Source: Halarcobacter mediterraneus
Lineage (GTDB): Bacteria > Campylobacterota > Campylobacteria > Campylobacterales > Arcobacteraceae
NCBI RefSeq assembly: GCF_004116625.1
Contig: NZ_NXIE01000008.1
Location: forward strand, 1-43,380
DNA: 43,380 bases
Reading direction: 5' to 3'
The notes beneath the pieces are model-generated. The model ran no database searches. It saw nothing but the letters and a program-made list of their open reading frames with translations, and was not told the origin of the DNA. Below, piece by piece: positions 35,224 to 43,245 of the stretch. Position 1 is the stretch's first letter, and every line of letters begins with the position of its first letter. The translations under genes and the position numbers were made by a program.

Positions 35224-36267
35224 ATGGCAGGAGCGACTCCAAAACTGATTAAAGAGTTAAGAGAGAAATCTGGTGCAGGAATGCTTGATTGTAAAAAAGC
35301 ATTAAATGAGTGTGATGGAAATATTGAAGAAGCACAAACTTGGTTAAGAGAACAAGGTCTTGCAAAGGCTGCTAAAAAATCAGGTAATGTAGCTGCAGAA
35401 GGTATTATTACTATTTTAGTTAATGATGATAATACTAAAGCTACTATGACAGAAGTTAACTCACAAACTGACTTTGTTGCTAAAAATGCACAATTTTTAG
35501 AGTTAACAAGTCAAATTACAACTCACGCTCAAGTTAATAACTTAAATGATGCAGAAGCATTAGCTTCTTCATCAATTGATGGACAAGAGTTTACAACTTT
35601 CTTAAATGAAAAAATCGCTGTAATTGGTGAAAACTTAGTTGCTAGAAAAGTTGTTAATGTTGAAGGTCCAGTAGTTAATGGTTATGTTCACTTAGGAAAA
35701 GTGGGTGTTGTTTTAGCTGCTAAATGTGATGATGCAGCAAAAGAAAAAACTGTTGATTTATTAAAAAAAGTTGCTATGCACGCAGCTTCAATGAAACCAA
35801 CTGTTATTTCGTATGAAGATTTATCAGCTGAGTTTATTGAATCAGAAAATAAAGCAATTATTGCTGATATTGAAAAAGAAAATGAAGAGTTAGTAAGACT
35901 TGGAAAACCTCTTAAAAACATTCCTCAGTTTGTTTCTAAACAACAATTAACTGATGAAGCAGTTGAAGCTGCGAAAAGTGAAATGAAAGAAGAGTTAATT
36001 GCTCAAGGAAAACCTGAAAAAATTATTGACAACATCGTTGCTGGTAAAATTAACAGATGGATTGAAGATAACTCTGCTTTAGATAAAACACATGCATTAT
36101 TATCTCAAACTTACGTTATGGATGATTCAATGACTGTTGAAGAAGCTATTAAAGCTGTTGATGCATCAATTGAAATTGTTGAGTATGTAAGATTCGAGCT
36201 TGGTGAAGGTATTGAGAAAAAAGAAGAAGATTTCGCTGCTGAAGTAGCTGCTCAAATGGGTAATTAA
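35224..36267 (+). CDS. tsf: Elongation factor Ts
   Basis: A 347-residue EF-Ts, the nucleotide exchange factor for EF-Tu. The N-terminal UBA-like domain has KELREKSGAGMLDCKKAL and EEAQTWLREQGLAKAAKKS; the core has VNSQTDFVAKN. Length is longer than E. coli EF-Ts and typical of Campylobacterota. Co-transcribed with rpsB. Confidence 0.98.
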   Translation: MAGATPKLIKELREKSGAGMLDCKKALNECDGNIEEAQTWLREQGLAKAAKKSGNVAAEGIITILVNDDNTKATMTEVNSQTDFVAKNAQFLELTSQITTHAQVNNLNDAEALASSSIDGQEFTTFLNEKIAVIGENLVARKVVNVEGPVVNGYVHLGKVGVVLAAKCDDAAKEKTVDLLKKVAMHAASMKPTVISYEDLSAEFIESENKAIIADIEKENEELVRLGKPLKNIPQFVSKQQLTDEAVEAAKSEMKEELIAQGKPEKIIDNIVAGKINRWIEDNSALDKTHALLSQTYVMDDSMTVEEAIKAVDASIEIVEYVRFELGEGIEKKEEDFAAEVAAQMGN

Positions 36268-36297
36268 AAGAAATCCTACATAAAAATGAAGTCATAG

Positions 36298-36333
36298 TAA
36301 TGAGTGAATCCCTAGAAGAACAATCACTCATTA
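36298..36333 (+). other. Hairpin covering the start of the ABC ATPase gene
   Basis: TAATGAGTGA (36298-36307) and TCACTCATTA (36324-36333) form a perfect 10-bp stem with a 16-nt loop. The predicted ATG at 36300 is in the 5' arm, so the structure could hold back translation. No T run follows, so it is not a typical terminator for tsf. Confidence 0.45.
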
Positions 36334-36992
36334 CTAATGATAAATCTAATATTTTGCTAGAAGCTAAAAATATCTCTCATAGTTTTGACTATAAACTTTT
36401 TGAAAACATTAATCTAGAAATAAAATCAAAAGAGTCAATTTCAATCATAGGTATGAGTGGTAGTGGGAAATCTACTTTTTTAAATATCTTATCTTCCTTA
36501 CTAAATCCAAAATCTGGAGAAATTCTTTATAATAGTAAAAATTTATATACTTTAAAGAAAAAAGATCTTTTAAATATAAGAAGAGAAGATTTTGGTATAA
36601 TATTTCAAGCACATTATTTGTTTCGTGGTTTTTCTGCAAGTGATAATTTAAATATTGCTACTTTATTAAGTGGAGAAAATATAGATAAAGATCTTTTAAT
36701 AAAACTTAATATAGATTTTGTATTAAATCAAAGTGTTGGAGAGTTAAGTGGAGGTCAACAGCAAAGATTATCTATTGCTAGGGTTTTAACTAAAAAACCT
36801 AAAATTATATTTGCAGATGAACCAACTGGGAATTTAGATAAAGATACAGCAAAAATTGTTATGGATACTTTATTTGATTATATACATAATAATAATGCTG
36901 CACTTGTATTAGTTACCCATGAAGAAGATTTAGCTAAACAGTGTAATCACACTTATAAATTGGAAAATTTACAATTAAAGGAGTTAAAATAA
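36300..36992 (+). CDS. LolD-like ABC transporter ATP-binding protein
   Basis: A 230-residue ABC ATPase. Walker A GMSGSGKST, Q-loop FQAHYLFRGFSASDN, signature LSGGQQQRLSIARVL, Walker B IIFADEPTGNLD and the H-loop LVTHEED are intact. Sequence and size match the LolD/MacB/FtsE group, most likely a lipoprotein-release ATPase, but no LolC/E-type permease is encoded in the window. It starts 32 bp after tsf. A TTG at 36354 is an alternative start if the hairpin blocks the first ATG. Confidence 0.85.
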   Translation: MSESLEEQSLITNDKSNILLEAKNISHSFDYKLFENINLEIKSKESISIIGMSGSGKSTFLNILSSLLNPKSGEILYNSKNLYTLKKKDLLNIRREDFGIIFQAHYLFRGFSASDNLNIATLLSGENIDKDLLIKLNIDFVLNQSVGELSGGQQQRLSIARVLTKKPKIIFADEPTGNLDKDTAKIVMDTLFDYIHNNNAALVLVTHEEDLAKQCNHTYKLENLQLKELK

Positions 36993-36995
36993 AGA

Positions 36996-37769
36996 ATGGA
37001 TATAGTATTAATTACAAAAACTCCTATAATAGAAAAGATTTTTACTTTAGTATGTAAAAAATTAGATTTAAATTTAAATCTAAAAAACAATACCTCTTTT
37101 TCAGAAGAATTTGTTGATATTATTATTGTTGATGAAGAGTTTGTTAATGATGATTTTAATAATTTAAAAAAGCATACTAAAAAATTAGCTGCAATAACTA
37201 GTGAAGAACTACCTTTTGAGAAATCTAGAGATTTTATTATAAATAGACCATTTTTACCTACAGATTTAGAAGTATTGCTAAAAGAGCAAATTGAATATAT
37301 AAAAGAAGATAATACCACTAAAGAAGATGTAAGAAATAGTTTTAATGAAGAAGAAGTTATTTCAAACTATGTCGAATCACTTGCTGATGATGTAGCTTAT
37401 GATATTGAAGAAGATAATGATGAATCTATTGTAAGTGTTGCTTCTTTGAACATTGGTGGGGTATTAGATAATAATGAACTTCATAAAATAAGTGATATTT
37501 TACATGATGAAAATATTGAAAATGAAGTTACTGTCACTGAAAATGATTGGAAAGATATAAATGAAATTATAGATGATGCATTAAATGAAGTTAGTGATTA
37601 TGAATTTGACTTCAATGAAAATAGTGATGAACCTATAAAAGTATTACTAAATAACTATAATATAGAAGAATTAAAACCCTTTTTACAGAAATTTAATCAA
37701 AATGTTATTGATAGATTATCTAATGGGGAAGAAATAGATGTAAGATTAAGCTTGAAGGTTAATAATTAA
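36996..37769 (+). CDS. Highly acidic protein with receiver-like N-terminus
   Basis: A 257-residue, strongly acidic protein (many Asp, Glu and Asn). The first 100 residues (MDIVLITKTPIIEKIFTLV, VDIIIVDEEF, FIINRPFLPTDLEVLLKEQI) look like a degenerate response-regulator receiver fold: an Asp-containing strand, and a Lys-Pro position replaced by Arg-Pro. The middle is low complexity and acidic; the last 45 residues form a compact region (LLNNYNIEELKPFLQKF). From memory, an acidic protein sits beside gmk in Campylobacter too. Function unknown; it overlaps gmk by one base. Confidence 0.75.
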   Translation: MDIVLITKTPIIEKIFTLVCKKLDLNLNLKNNTSFSEEFVDIIIVDEEFVNDDFNNLKKHTKKLAAITSEELPFEKSRDFIINRPFLPTDLEVLLKEQIEYIKEDNTTKEDVRNSFNEEEVISNYVESLADDVAYDIEEDNDESIVSVASLNIGGVLDNNELHKISDILHDENIENEVTVTENDWKDINEIIDDALNEVSDYEFDFNENSDEPIKVLLNNYNIEELKPFLQKFNQNVIDRLSNGEEIDVRLSLKVNN

Positions 37770-38386
37770 TGGAAAAAAAAGGTGCTATTTTAATATTATC
37801 AGGACCAAGTGGTTGTGGAAAATCAACATTACTAAAAAAAGTTTATGAATATATAAATGATTATACCTTTTCAATATCAACAACAACAAGAGAACCTAGA
37901 GCTGGTGAACAGCATGGAGTTGATTACTTTTTTGTATCAAGAAGTGAATTTGAAGAAGATATTAAAAATGGACAGTTTTTAGAATGGGCTGAAGTTCATG
38001 GAAATTATTATGGAACTTCTTTAAAACCTATAAAAAAAGCTTTAGCTGAAGGAAAACTTGTTATCTTTGATATTGATGTTCAGGGACATGAAATAGTAAG
38101 AAAAAAGTTAGATAAAGTTGTAACTTCAGTATTTATTACAACTCCTACTTTAAATGAATTAGAAAACAGATTAAACAATAGAAATACAGATACAAAAGAT
38201 GTAATTGAAAAAAGAATTGAAAATGCTAAATATGAAATTAAGTCTTTTCAAAAGTATGATTATTTTATAGAAAATGATAATTTAGAAGAAGCAAGTATGC
38301 AATTACTTTCAATTGCAAATATTGCTAGAATAAAAGCTACGCTTTTTGAAAAAGAAAAATTAATTAAAGAGTGGTTAGAAGACTAA
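37769..38386 (+). CDS. gmk: Guanylate kinase
   Basis: A 205-residue enzyme that phosphorylates GMP to GDP. P-loop ILSGPSGCGKSTL, then STTTREPRAGEQHGVDYFF (GMP site), FLEWAEVHGNYYGT and VIFDIDVQG are all present. It is the last gene of the rpsB-side cluster and converges on the EAL-protein gene with a 9-bp gap; no clear terminator hairpin is seen between them. Confidence 0.97.
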   Translation: MEKKGAILILSGPSGCGKSTLLKKVYEYINDYTFSISTTTREPRAGEQHGVDYFFVSRSEFEEDIKNGQFLEWAEVHGNYYGTSLKPIKKALAEGKLVIFDIDVQGHEIVRKKLDKVVTSVFITTPTLNELENRLNNRNTDTKDVIEKRIENAKYEIKSFQKYDYFIENDNLEEASMQLLSIANIARIKATLFEKEKLIKEWLED

Positions 38387-38395
38387 CCTTTCTTT

Positions 38396-40018
38396 TTAAT
38401 CAATTTCATCATAACTTAAAGGTGCATTGAAGTAATAACCTTGGCAGTAGTCAACACCAATTTCTTTTATTTGATTATATATTTCTTCACTTGATACAAA
38501 TTCTGCAACAGTAGAAAAACCAAATTTTTTAGCAAATTCATCAATAGTTCTTACAATAATTTTTTGATTTTTTGAAGAGTCAATATTTTTAATTAAAGAA
38601 CCATCTATTTTTACAAAAGAGATATTTAAATTAACCAACATATTAAAGTTTGAATACCCAGCTCCAAAATCATCCACTCCTACTTTACAGCCATAGTTAC
38701 CAACTCTTTCAATAAATTTAAATACTTCGGAAAAATCAGATATTTCTTCTGATTCTAGGATTTCAAATTCAAGTAAATTTGCAAACTCTTTATGTTTTTC
38801 AATTGTAGAATAAATATAAGACATTGTATTTTCACTAGCAATATCTTCAAAAGAGATATTAACAGCAACTCTTTTATTCTTTTTAGTAATTAAATTGAAA
38901 GCTTCATTAATCATTATTTTTATAATATTGGGATAAAGTTTGGCTTTTTTGGCTATATCTAAAAATTTAAAAGGACTAACAACTGTTCCATCTTCTTCTA
39001 TATATCTAATAAGGGCTTCATACTTATAGACTTCTTTTGTTTGCGTATTTACAATTGGTTGGAAATAACCTTTAAAGTTGTCATTTTTTACACCTGTTTT
39101 AATCTTTTTAATCCATTTTATATTTTCTTCAAATGATTCTTGAATATTGAAAGAATCATCATAGATTAAAATTGGTTCAAACTTCTTTCTGGCATAAGAA
39201 ATTACTCTTTGAACATATTTATAAGCATTAGCATTAGCACTTTTTGCAATTCCTATTGTAATATTTAAATCAATTTCATGTTCATCAATATAAACAGGCA
39301 TTTGTTCTATATAAATCTCAAATTTTTTACATAAGTCATAAAATTCTTGAACATCTTTTTCATAATCATTGGCAATAATTAGAAACTTATCTGCTTCTAT
39401 TCTATAGAGTTTAAAGTCATCATTAGAAAAGTATTTTCTTAAAGCATCAGAAAACTCTAAAAGAACTTTATCTCCATTACTTTCTCCAAAAAGATCATTA
39501 ATTGTCGAAAATTTATCAATATTAATCATTGCCATTAGACCTTGATTATTGTCTTCTAAATCTTTTTTAAGTCTATTTCTATTTGGTAGATGAGTTAAAT
39601 TATCAACATATAAGTCTTTAAGTTCATGGTAAAGTAAAGATTGACTCATTAATTGCAAAAGTTTTTTCATATCAATAGGTTTTAAGACATATTTATCTAC
39701 ACCTATGTCAATAGCTTCTAATAAATATTCAGTATTTGAAAAAGCAGTAGCAACAATGATTGGAATATTTGGATTTATTTTTTTTATTTCACGAATCATT
39801 TCCAGCCCATTCATAATAGGCATATTTACATCAGTAATTATTATATCAATTTCTGATTCATTTTTTTTAAATAGTTCTAAACCTTCGGCTCCATTTTCTG
39901 CAACTAGTTGTTTTTTAGTAAAGCCTTTTAGAATATTAAGGGTGATTTCTCTTAAAGCAGCTTCATCCTCAGCATAGAGAATTGTTATATTTTTTAATAT
40001 TGAGACATTTGATATCAT
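38396..40018 (-). CDS. Response regulator with degenerate GGDEF and intact EAL domain
   Basis: The 540-residue protein has a receiver domain (about 10-125; D63 in IITDVNMPIMNG; K in LKPID), a GGDEF-like domain (about 140-290) whose catalytic motif reads IEADK instead of GGDEF, and a C-terminal EAL domain (about 300-540). The EAL part keeps YEALIR, NISFED, EILESEE, DDFGAGYSN, KIDGSLI, VAEFV and CQGYYF, so c-di-GMP phosphodiesterase activity is likely. The GGDEF domain probably only senses or regulates. A partner kinase is not adjacent. The start region shares a short intergenic gap with ccoI. Confidence 0.9.
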   Translation of the reverse strand: MISNVSILKNITILYAEDEAALREITLNILKGFTKKQLVAENGAEGLELFKKNESEIDIIITDVNMPIMNGLEMIREIKKINPNIPIIVATAFSNTEYLLEAIDIGVDKYVLKPIDMKKLLQLMSQSLLYHELKDLYVDNLTHLPNRNRLKKDLEDNNQGLMAMINIDKFSTINDLFGESNGDKVLLEFSDALRKYFSNDDFKLYRIEADKFLIIANDYEKDVQEFYDLCKKFEIYIEQMPVYIDEHEIDLNITIGIAKSANANAYKYVQRVISYARKKFEPILIYDDSFNIQESFEENIKWIKKIKTGVKNDNFKGYFQPIVNTQTKEVYKYEALIRYIEEDGTVVSPFKFLDIAKKAKLYPNIIKIMINEAFNLITKKNKRVAVNISFEDIASENTMSYIYSTIEKHKEFANLLEFEILESEEISDFSEVFKFIERVGNYGCKVGVDDFGAGYSNFNMLVNLNISFVKIDGSLIKNIDSSKNQKIIVRTIDEFAKKFGFSTVAEFVSSEEIYNQIKEIGVDYCQGYYFNAPLSYDEID

Positions 40019-40044
40019 TAAGACTTACTCCATAAATATTACGA

Positions 40045-40050
40045 TATAAT
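40045..40050 (+). promoter_or_regulatory. Possible -10 box for ccoI
   Basis: TATAAT, 71 bp before the ccoI start, in a 103-bp divergent gap. The opposite strand also has TATACT/TATTAT words that could serve the EAL gene. Confidence 0.35.
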
Positions 40051-40121
40051 AGTATACAATTATTTAAATGAATATTATATTTATTTGTAACTAAATAATA
40101 AAAACTACTTTAGGAAAATTA

Positions 40122-42563
40122 GTGTCAAAAGTAAAATGTGACCACTGTCATTTAGAGTTTGATGAAAGTGTGATGATAAAAGAAAATGACTTGAATTTTT
40201 GCTGTAAGGGCTGTCAAGGTGTTTATCACCTTTTAAAAGATGATGGTTTAGATTCTTTTTATGATAAGCTTGGAAATAAGACAATTTCTCCCCCTCTTGA
40301 AATAGATGATGATGTAGATAGATTTGATAGCAAAAGTTTTGAAGAAATGTTTATTTCTACTACAGATGATGGCTTTAAACAAATTGATTTAATTATTGAA
40401 GGTATTCATTGTGCTGCTTGTGTTTGGTTAAATGAACGAATCCTTTATGACACAGAAGGAATAGTTAGTGCAGATATAAATTTTACAAATAATAAAGCAA
40501 AAATTATTTGGGATGAAGATGTAATTAAACTATCAGAAATCATAAAAAGAATTAGAAGTATTGGTTACAATGCTTATGCTTATGATTCAAGTAGTGCAGA
40601 TAAAGAAGCAGCAAAAGCAAAAAGAGATTATTTTATTCGTATGATGGTTGCAGTTTTTGCAAGTGTGAATATTATGATGTTGGGAGTTGCAAAGTATACA
40701 GGCTTTTTCACTGGAATGGATGATGAAATAAAGTCTTATGTACATCTTGGTGAGTTTATTTTTGCTACTCCTGTAGTTTTTTATTCTGGTTGGATATTTT
40801 TTAGAGGTGCTTATTACGGTTTACGAAATCGTATATTAAATATGGACTTTTTAGTAAGTTCAGGAGTTGTTTTTACTTATATATATTCATTATTTATTCT
40901 TTTTGGAGCAAAAGGTGAGAGTTATTTTGATTCCGCTGCAATGATTATAACCTTTGTTTTAGTTGGTAAGTATTTAGAGGTAATTGGTAAAAAAAGTGCA
41001 GTTGACACCTTAGATAAGATAAAAGGAACATTACCTCTAGAAGCAACAATTATTGAAAATGGGATTAAAAAATCTTTACCTTTAAATAGTATTAAAGTAG
41101 GACATATAATTGAGTTAAGGGCAGGGGAAAAAGTTTGTATTGATGGTATTATTACCAATGGTGAAGGAAGCTTTGATGAATCTAGTTTAACAGGAGAATC
41201 AATACCTGTTTATAAGAAACAAGGACAAAAAGTTTTTAGTGGAACAATAAATAGTGATAGTGTTATTAGGTATGAGGTAACTAAAACCTATAAAGATTCT
41301 ACACTTAACTCTATAGTAACACTTTTGGAGGATTCTTTACGTTCTAAACCTAAAATAGAGTACAAAGCTAATGAAATCTCAAAAAGTTTTAGTATTACAA
41401 TTCTTTCTTTATCTTTACTTACTTTTATAGTTTGGTATTTCTTTGGTCTTGATTTAGGTTTTGATTATGATGGAACTAATCACTTTGAAAAGTCTTTTAT
41501 TGTTGCAATTTCGGTTATTGTAATTGCTTGTCCATGTGCTTTGGCTTTAGCAACTCCTATTGCTAGTTTAATTGGTATTTCTGAACTTGCTAAAAATGGT
41601 TTACTTTTTAAAGAAGCAAAATATATTGAATCAATGGCAAAAGCCGATACTTTAGTTTTAGATAAAACAGGAACTATTACTAAAGGGGAATTAAAAGTAG
41701 TAAAAGCAAGAATTTTAGATGATAATATCCATAAATTGAATTTATTATACTCTTTAATTGATACTTCAAACCACCCAGTTTCTAAATCGGTAAAAAAATA
41801 TTTACAAAAAGAATATGATTTAATATCAAAAGATTTATCATCAATAAAAAATATTGAAGCTAAAGGAATAAAAGCTAATTATAAAAATGTTGAAGGAAAA
41901 GTCTTTCAACTATTAGGTGGTAATATTGATTTATTAAAAGAAAATGGAATAAACTATAAATTTGATTCTTCAAATACTGTATACTTATTTGCAATAAATA
42001 AAAGAGTAATTGCAACTTTTGAATTAATTGATGAAATAAAAGAAAATGCAAAAGAGTTAATATCTGATGCAAATAAGAATGCAATTAAAGTTATAATGCT
42101 TACAGGGGATAATAAAAAAGTTGCTTCAAGAGTTGCTTCAAAGGTTGGTATAAAAGAGTTTGTTGCAGGAATAAATCCAATTGAAAAAGCTAAATATATT
42201 GAGAATTTAAAAAAAGAAGGAAAAACTGTAATTATGGCAGGTGATGGTATAAATGATTCAATAGCTTTAGCTAAGTCTGATGTGGCAATAGCAATGGGAA
42301 ATTCTTCAGATATTACTATTTCTGTTTCAGATATTGTATTATTAAATAACTCTTTAGAAAGTTTACAAAAAGCATTTTCTATTTCAAGAAGAACATATAA
42401 ATTTATAAAGCAAAATTTATTATTATCTTTGGTTTATAATGCAATAACAATACCATTGGCAATGTTAGGTTATGTTATTCCTTTAGTTGCTGCTTTATCT
42501 ATGAGTTTAAGTTCTTTACTTGTAGTAGCAAACTCAATGCGAATTAAACAAAAAGATAAATAG
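40122..42563 (+). CDS. ccoI: CcoI/FixI-type copper P-type ATPase
   Basis: An 813-residue P1B-type ATPase of the cbb3-oxidase assembly type. The N-terminal cysteine-rich domain (C6, C9, C27, C28, C31) is followed by a heavy-metal-associated domain with CAAC at 97-100, eight membrane segments with the CPC metal site (VIACPCALALATP), TGES, phosphorylation motif DKTGTITKGE, HP (SNHPVSKS) and GDGINDSIAL. It exports copper from the cytoplasm for insertion into the oxidase. The start codon is GTG with AGGA 7 bp upstream. CcoS follows 10 bp later. Confidence 0.92.
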   Translation: MSKVKCDHCHLEFDESVMIKENDLNFCCKGCQGVYHLLKDDGLDSFYDKLGNKTISPPLEIDDDVDRFDSKSFEEMFISTTDDGFKQIDLIIEGIHCAACVWLNERILYDTEGIVSADINFTNNKAKIIWDEDVIKLSEIIKRIRSIGYNAYAYDSSSADKEAAKAKRDYFIRMMVAVFASVNIMMLGVAKYTGFFTGMDDEIKSYVHLGEFIFATPVVFYSGWIFFRGAYYGLRNRILNMDFLVSSGVVFTYIYSLFILFGAKGESYFDSAAMIITFVLVGKYLEVIGKKSAVDTLDKIKGTLPLEATIIENGIKKSLPLNSIKVGHIIELRAGEKVCIDGIITNGEGSFDESSLTGESIPVYKKQGQKVFSGTINSDSVIRYEVTKTYKDSTLNSIVTLLEDSLRSKPKIEYKANEISKSFSITILSLSLLTFIVWYFFGLDLGFDYDGTNHFEKSFIVAISVIVIACPCALALATPIASLIGISELAKNGLLFKEAKYIESMAKADTLVLDKTGTITKGELKVVKARILDDNIHKLNLLYSLIDTSNHPVSKSVKKYLQKEYDLISKDLSSIKNIEAKGIKANYKNVEGKVFQLLGGNIDLLKENGINYKFDSSNTVYLFAINKRVIATFELIDEIKENAKELISDANKNAIKVIMLTGDNKKVASRVASKVGIKEFVAGINPIEKAKYIENLKKEGKTVIMAGDGINDSIALAKSDVAIAMGNSSDITISVSDIVLLNNSLESLQKAFSISRRTYKFIKQNLLLSLVYNAITIPLAMLGYVIPLVAALSMSLSSLLVVANSMRIKQKDK

Positions 42564-42573
42564 GATAAGAAAA

Positions 42574-42801
42574 ATGATGAATGATATTTTGTTAATGATG
42601 TTAATAGTAGGGGTAGTTGTATCTTTTATAATATTAGCTTTTTTTATTTGGGGTGCAAAAAGTGGTCAGTTTGATGATAGTAAAAAAATGATGGGTGGCT
42701 TGCTTTTTGATAGCACTGAAGATTTAAATGATGCGGTTAAAAAAGAAGAGAAGGTAAAAAAAGCAAAAGAAAATAAAAAAAGTGAACCATCAAAAAAATA
42801 G
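42574..42801 (+). CDS. ccoS: cbb3-type cytochrome oxidase assembly protein CcoS
   Basis: A 75-residue protein with one N-terminal membrane helix (about 8-28), the WGAKSGQFDD motif of CcoS just after it, and a lysine/glutamate-rich tail. CcoS works with CcoI to insert heme and copper into cbb3 oxidase. Two consecutive ATGs (42574, 42577) could start it. The stop codon is inside the terminator hairpin. Confidence 0.9.
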   Translation: MMNDILLMMLIVGVVVSFIILAFFIWGAKSGQFDDSKKMMGGLLFDSTEDLNDAVKKEEKVKKAKENKKSEPSKK

Positions 42802-42811
42802 TTCACTTTTT
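42777..42811. terminator. Bidirectional terminator between ccoS and cytochrome c
   Basis: An 11-bp perfect stem (42777-42787 with 42801-42811) with a 13-nt loop starts within the ccoS end and is T-rich at its exit; the mirror A run serves the opposite strand. Confidence 0.75.
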
Positions 42812-42822
42812 ATAAATTTAGA

Positions 42823-43101
42823 TTAAAATGCTGCGATTTGTTTAGCTAAATCTTGAATGTCAGCGTCTGAAAGTCTCGCTGTTTGACCTTTCATAACACC
42901 TTTCATTGCTCCACCATAAGAACCATCTTTATATCCTTTTAATGCAGCAACAGTTTTTTCAACTGGCCAACCAGCAATTACATGAGATTTACCTAAAGCT
43001 TTTTTTTCAGCTTTTGCACCGTGACATGCTGCACATGGTGCCCAATTAGCTGCCATTAATGAACCAGCAACAATCATTGTTCCTAAAACAATTTTTTTCA
43101 T
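42823..43101 (-). CDS. Small periplasmic class I cytochrome c
   Basis: A 92-residue protein with a signal peptide ending near LMAAN, a heme-binding CAACH (C23, C26, H27) and a GVMKGQ segment that supplies the likely axial Met. It resembles the c553-type electron carriers of Campylobacterota, which feed the cbb3 oxidase. Context next to ccoI-ccoS supports that. AAGGAG lies before the start and TAAAAT (43130-43135) is a plausible -10. Confidence 0.9.
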   Translation of the reverse strand: MKKIVLGTMIVAGSLMAANWAPCAACHGAKAEKKALGKSHVIAGWPVEKTVAALKGYKDGSYGGAMKGVMKGQTARLSDADIQDLAKQIAAF

Positions 43102-43129
43102 TTGTTCTCCTTAATATAATAAGACGTAA

Positions 43130-43135
43130 ATTTTA
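43130..43135 (-). promoter_or_regulatory. -10 box of the cytochrome c gene
   Basis: TAAAAT read on the minus strand, 28 bp before the ATG at 43101. No -35 is clear. Confidence 0.4.
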
Positions 43136-43162
43136 GCAATTTATTCTTTTATTAAACTTATA

Positions 43163-43187
43163 AGAAAGCCCTAAAATAGGGCTTTCT
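43163..43187 (-). terminator. Terminator of the upstream response-regulator gene
   Basis: A perfect 11-bp stem (43163-43173 with 43177-43187) with a 3-nt loop. It lies 58 bp beyond the stop of the gene at 43246 and has a T-rich exit on the minus strand. Confidence 0.65.
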
Positions 43188-43192
43188 AGATA

Positions 43193-43211
43193 TGATAATC
43201 ATTATTGATAA
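43193..43211. promoter_or_regulatory. Fur-box-like sequence
   Basis: TGATAATCATTATTGATAA contains GATAATCATTAT, 12 of 13 bases of the Fur core, and another GATAAT follows at 43218-43223. It lies 92 bp upstream of the cytochrome c start, beyond a terminator hairpin, so its target is uncertain. Confidence 0.4.
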
Positions 43212-43245
43212 ATATAAGATAATAAAGTTACTTTTATATTATTTT

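Noticed and set aside
36953-37318. 121-codon minus-strand ORF opposite the acidic protein
   Set aside because: Ser/Phe-rich shadow of an Asp/Glu/Asn-rich gene; no support.
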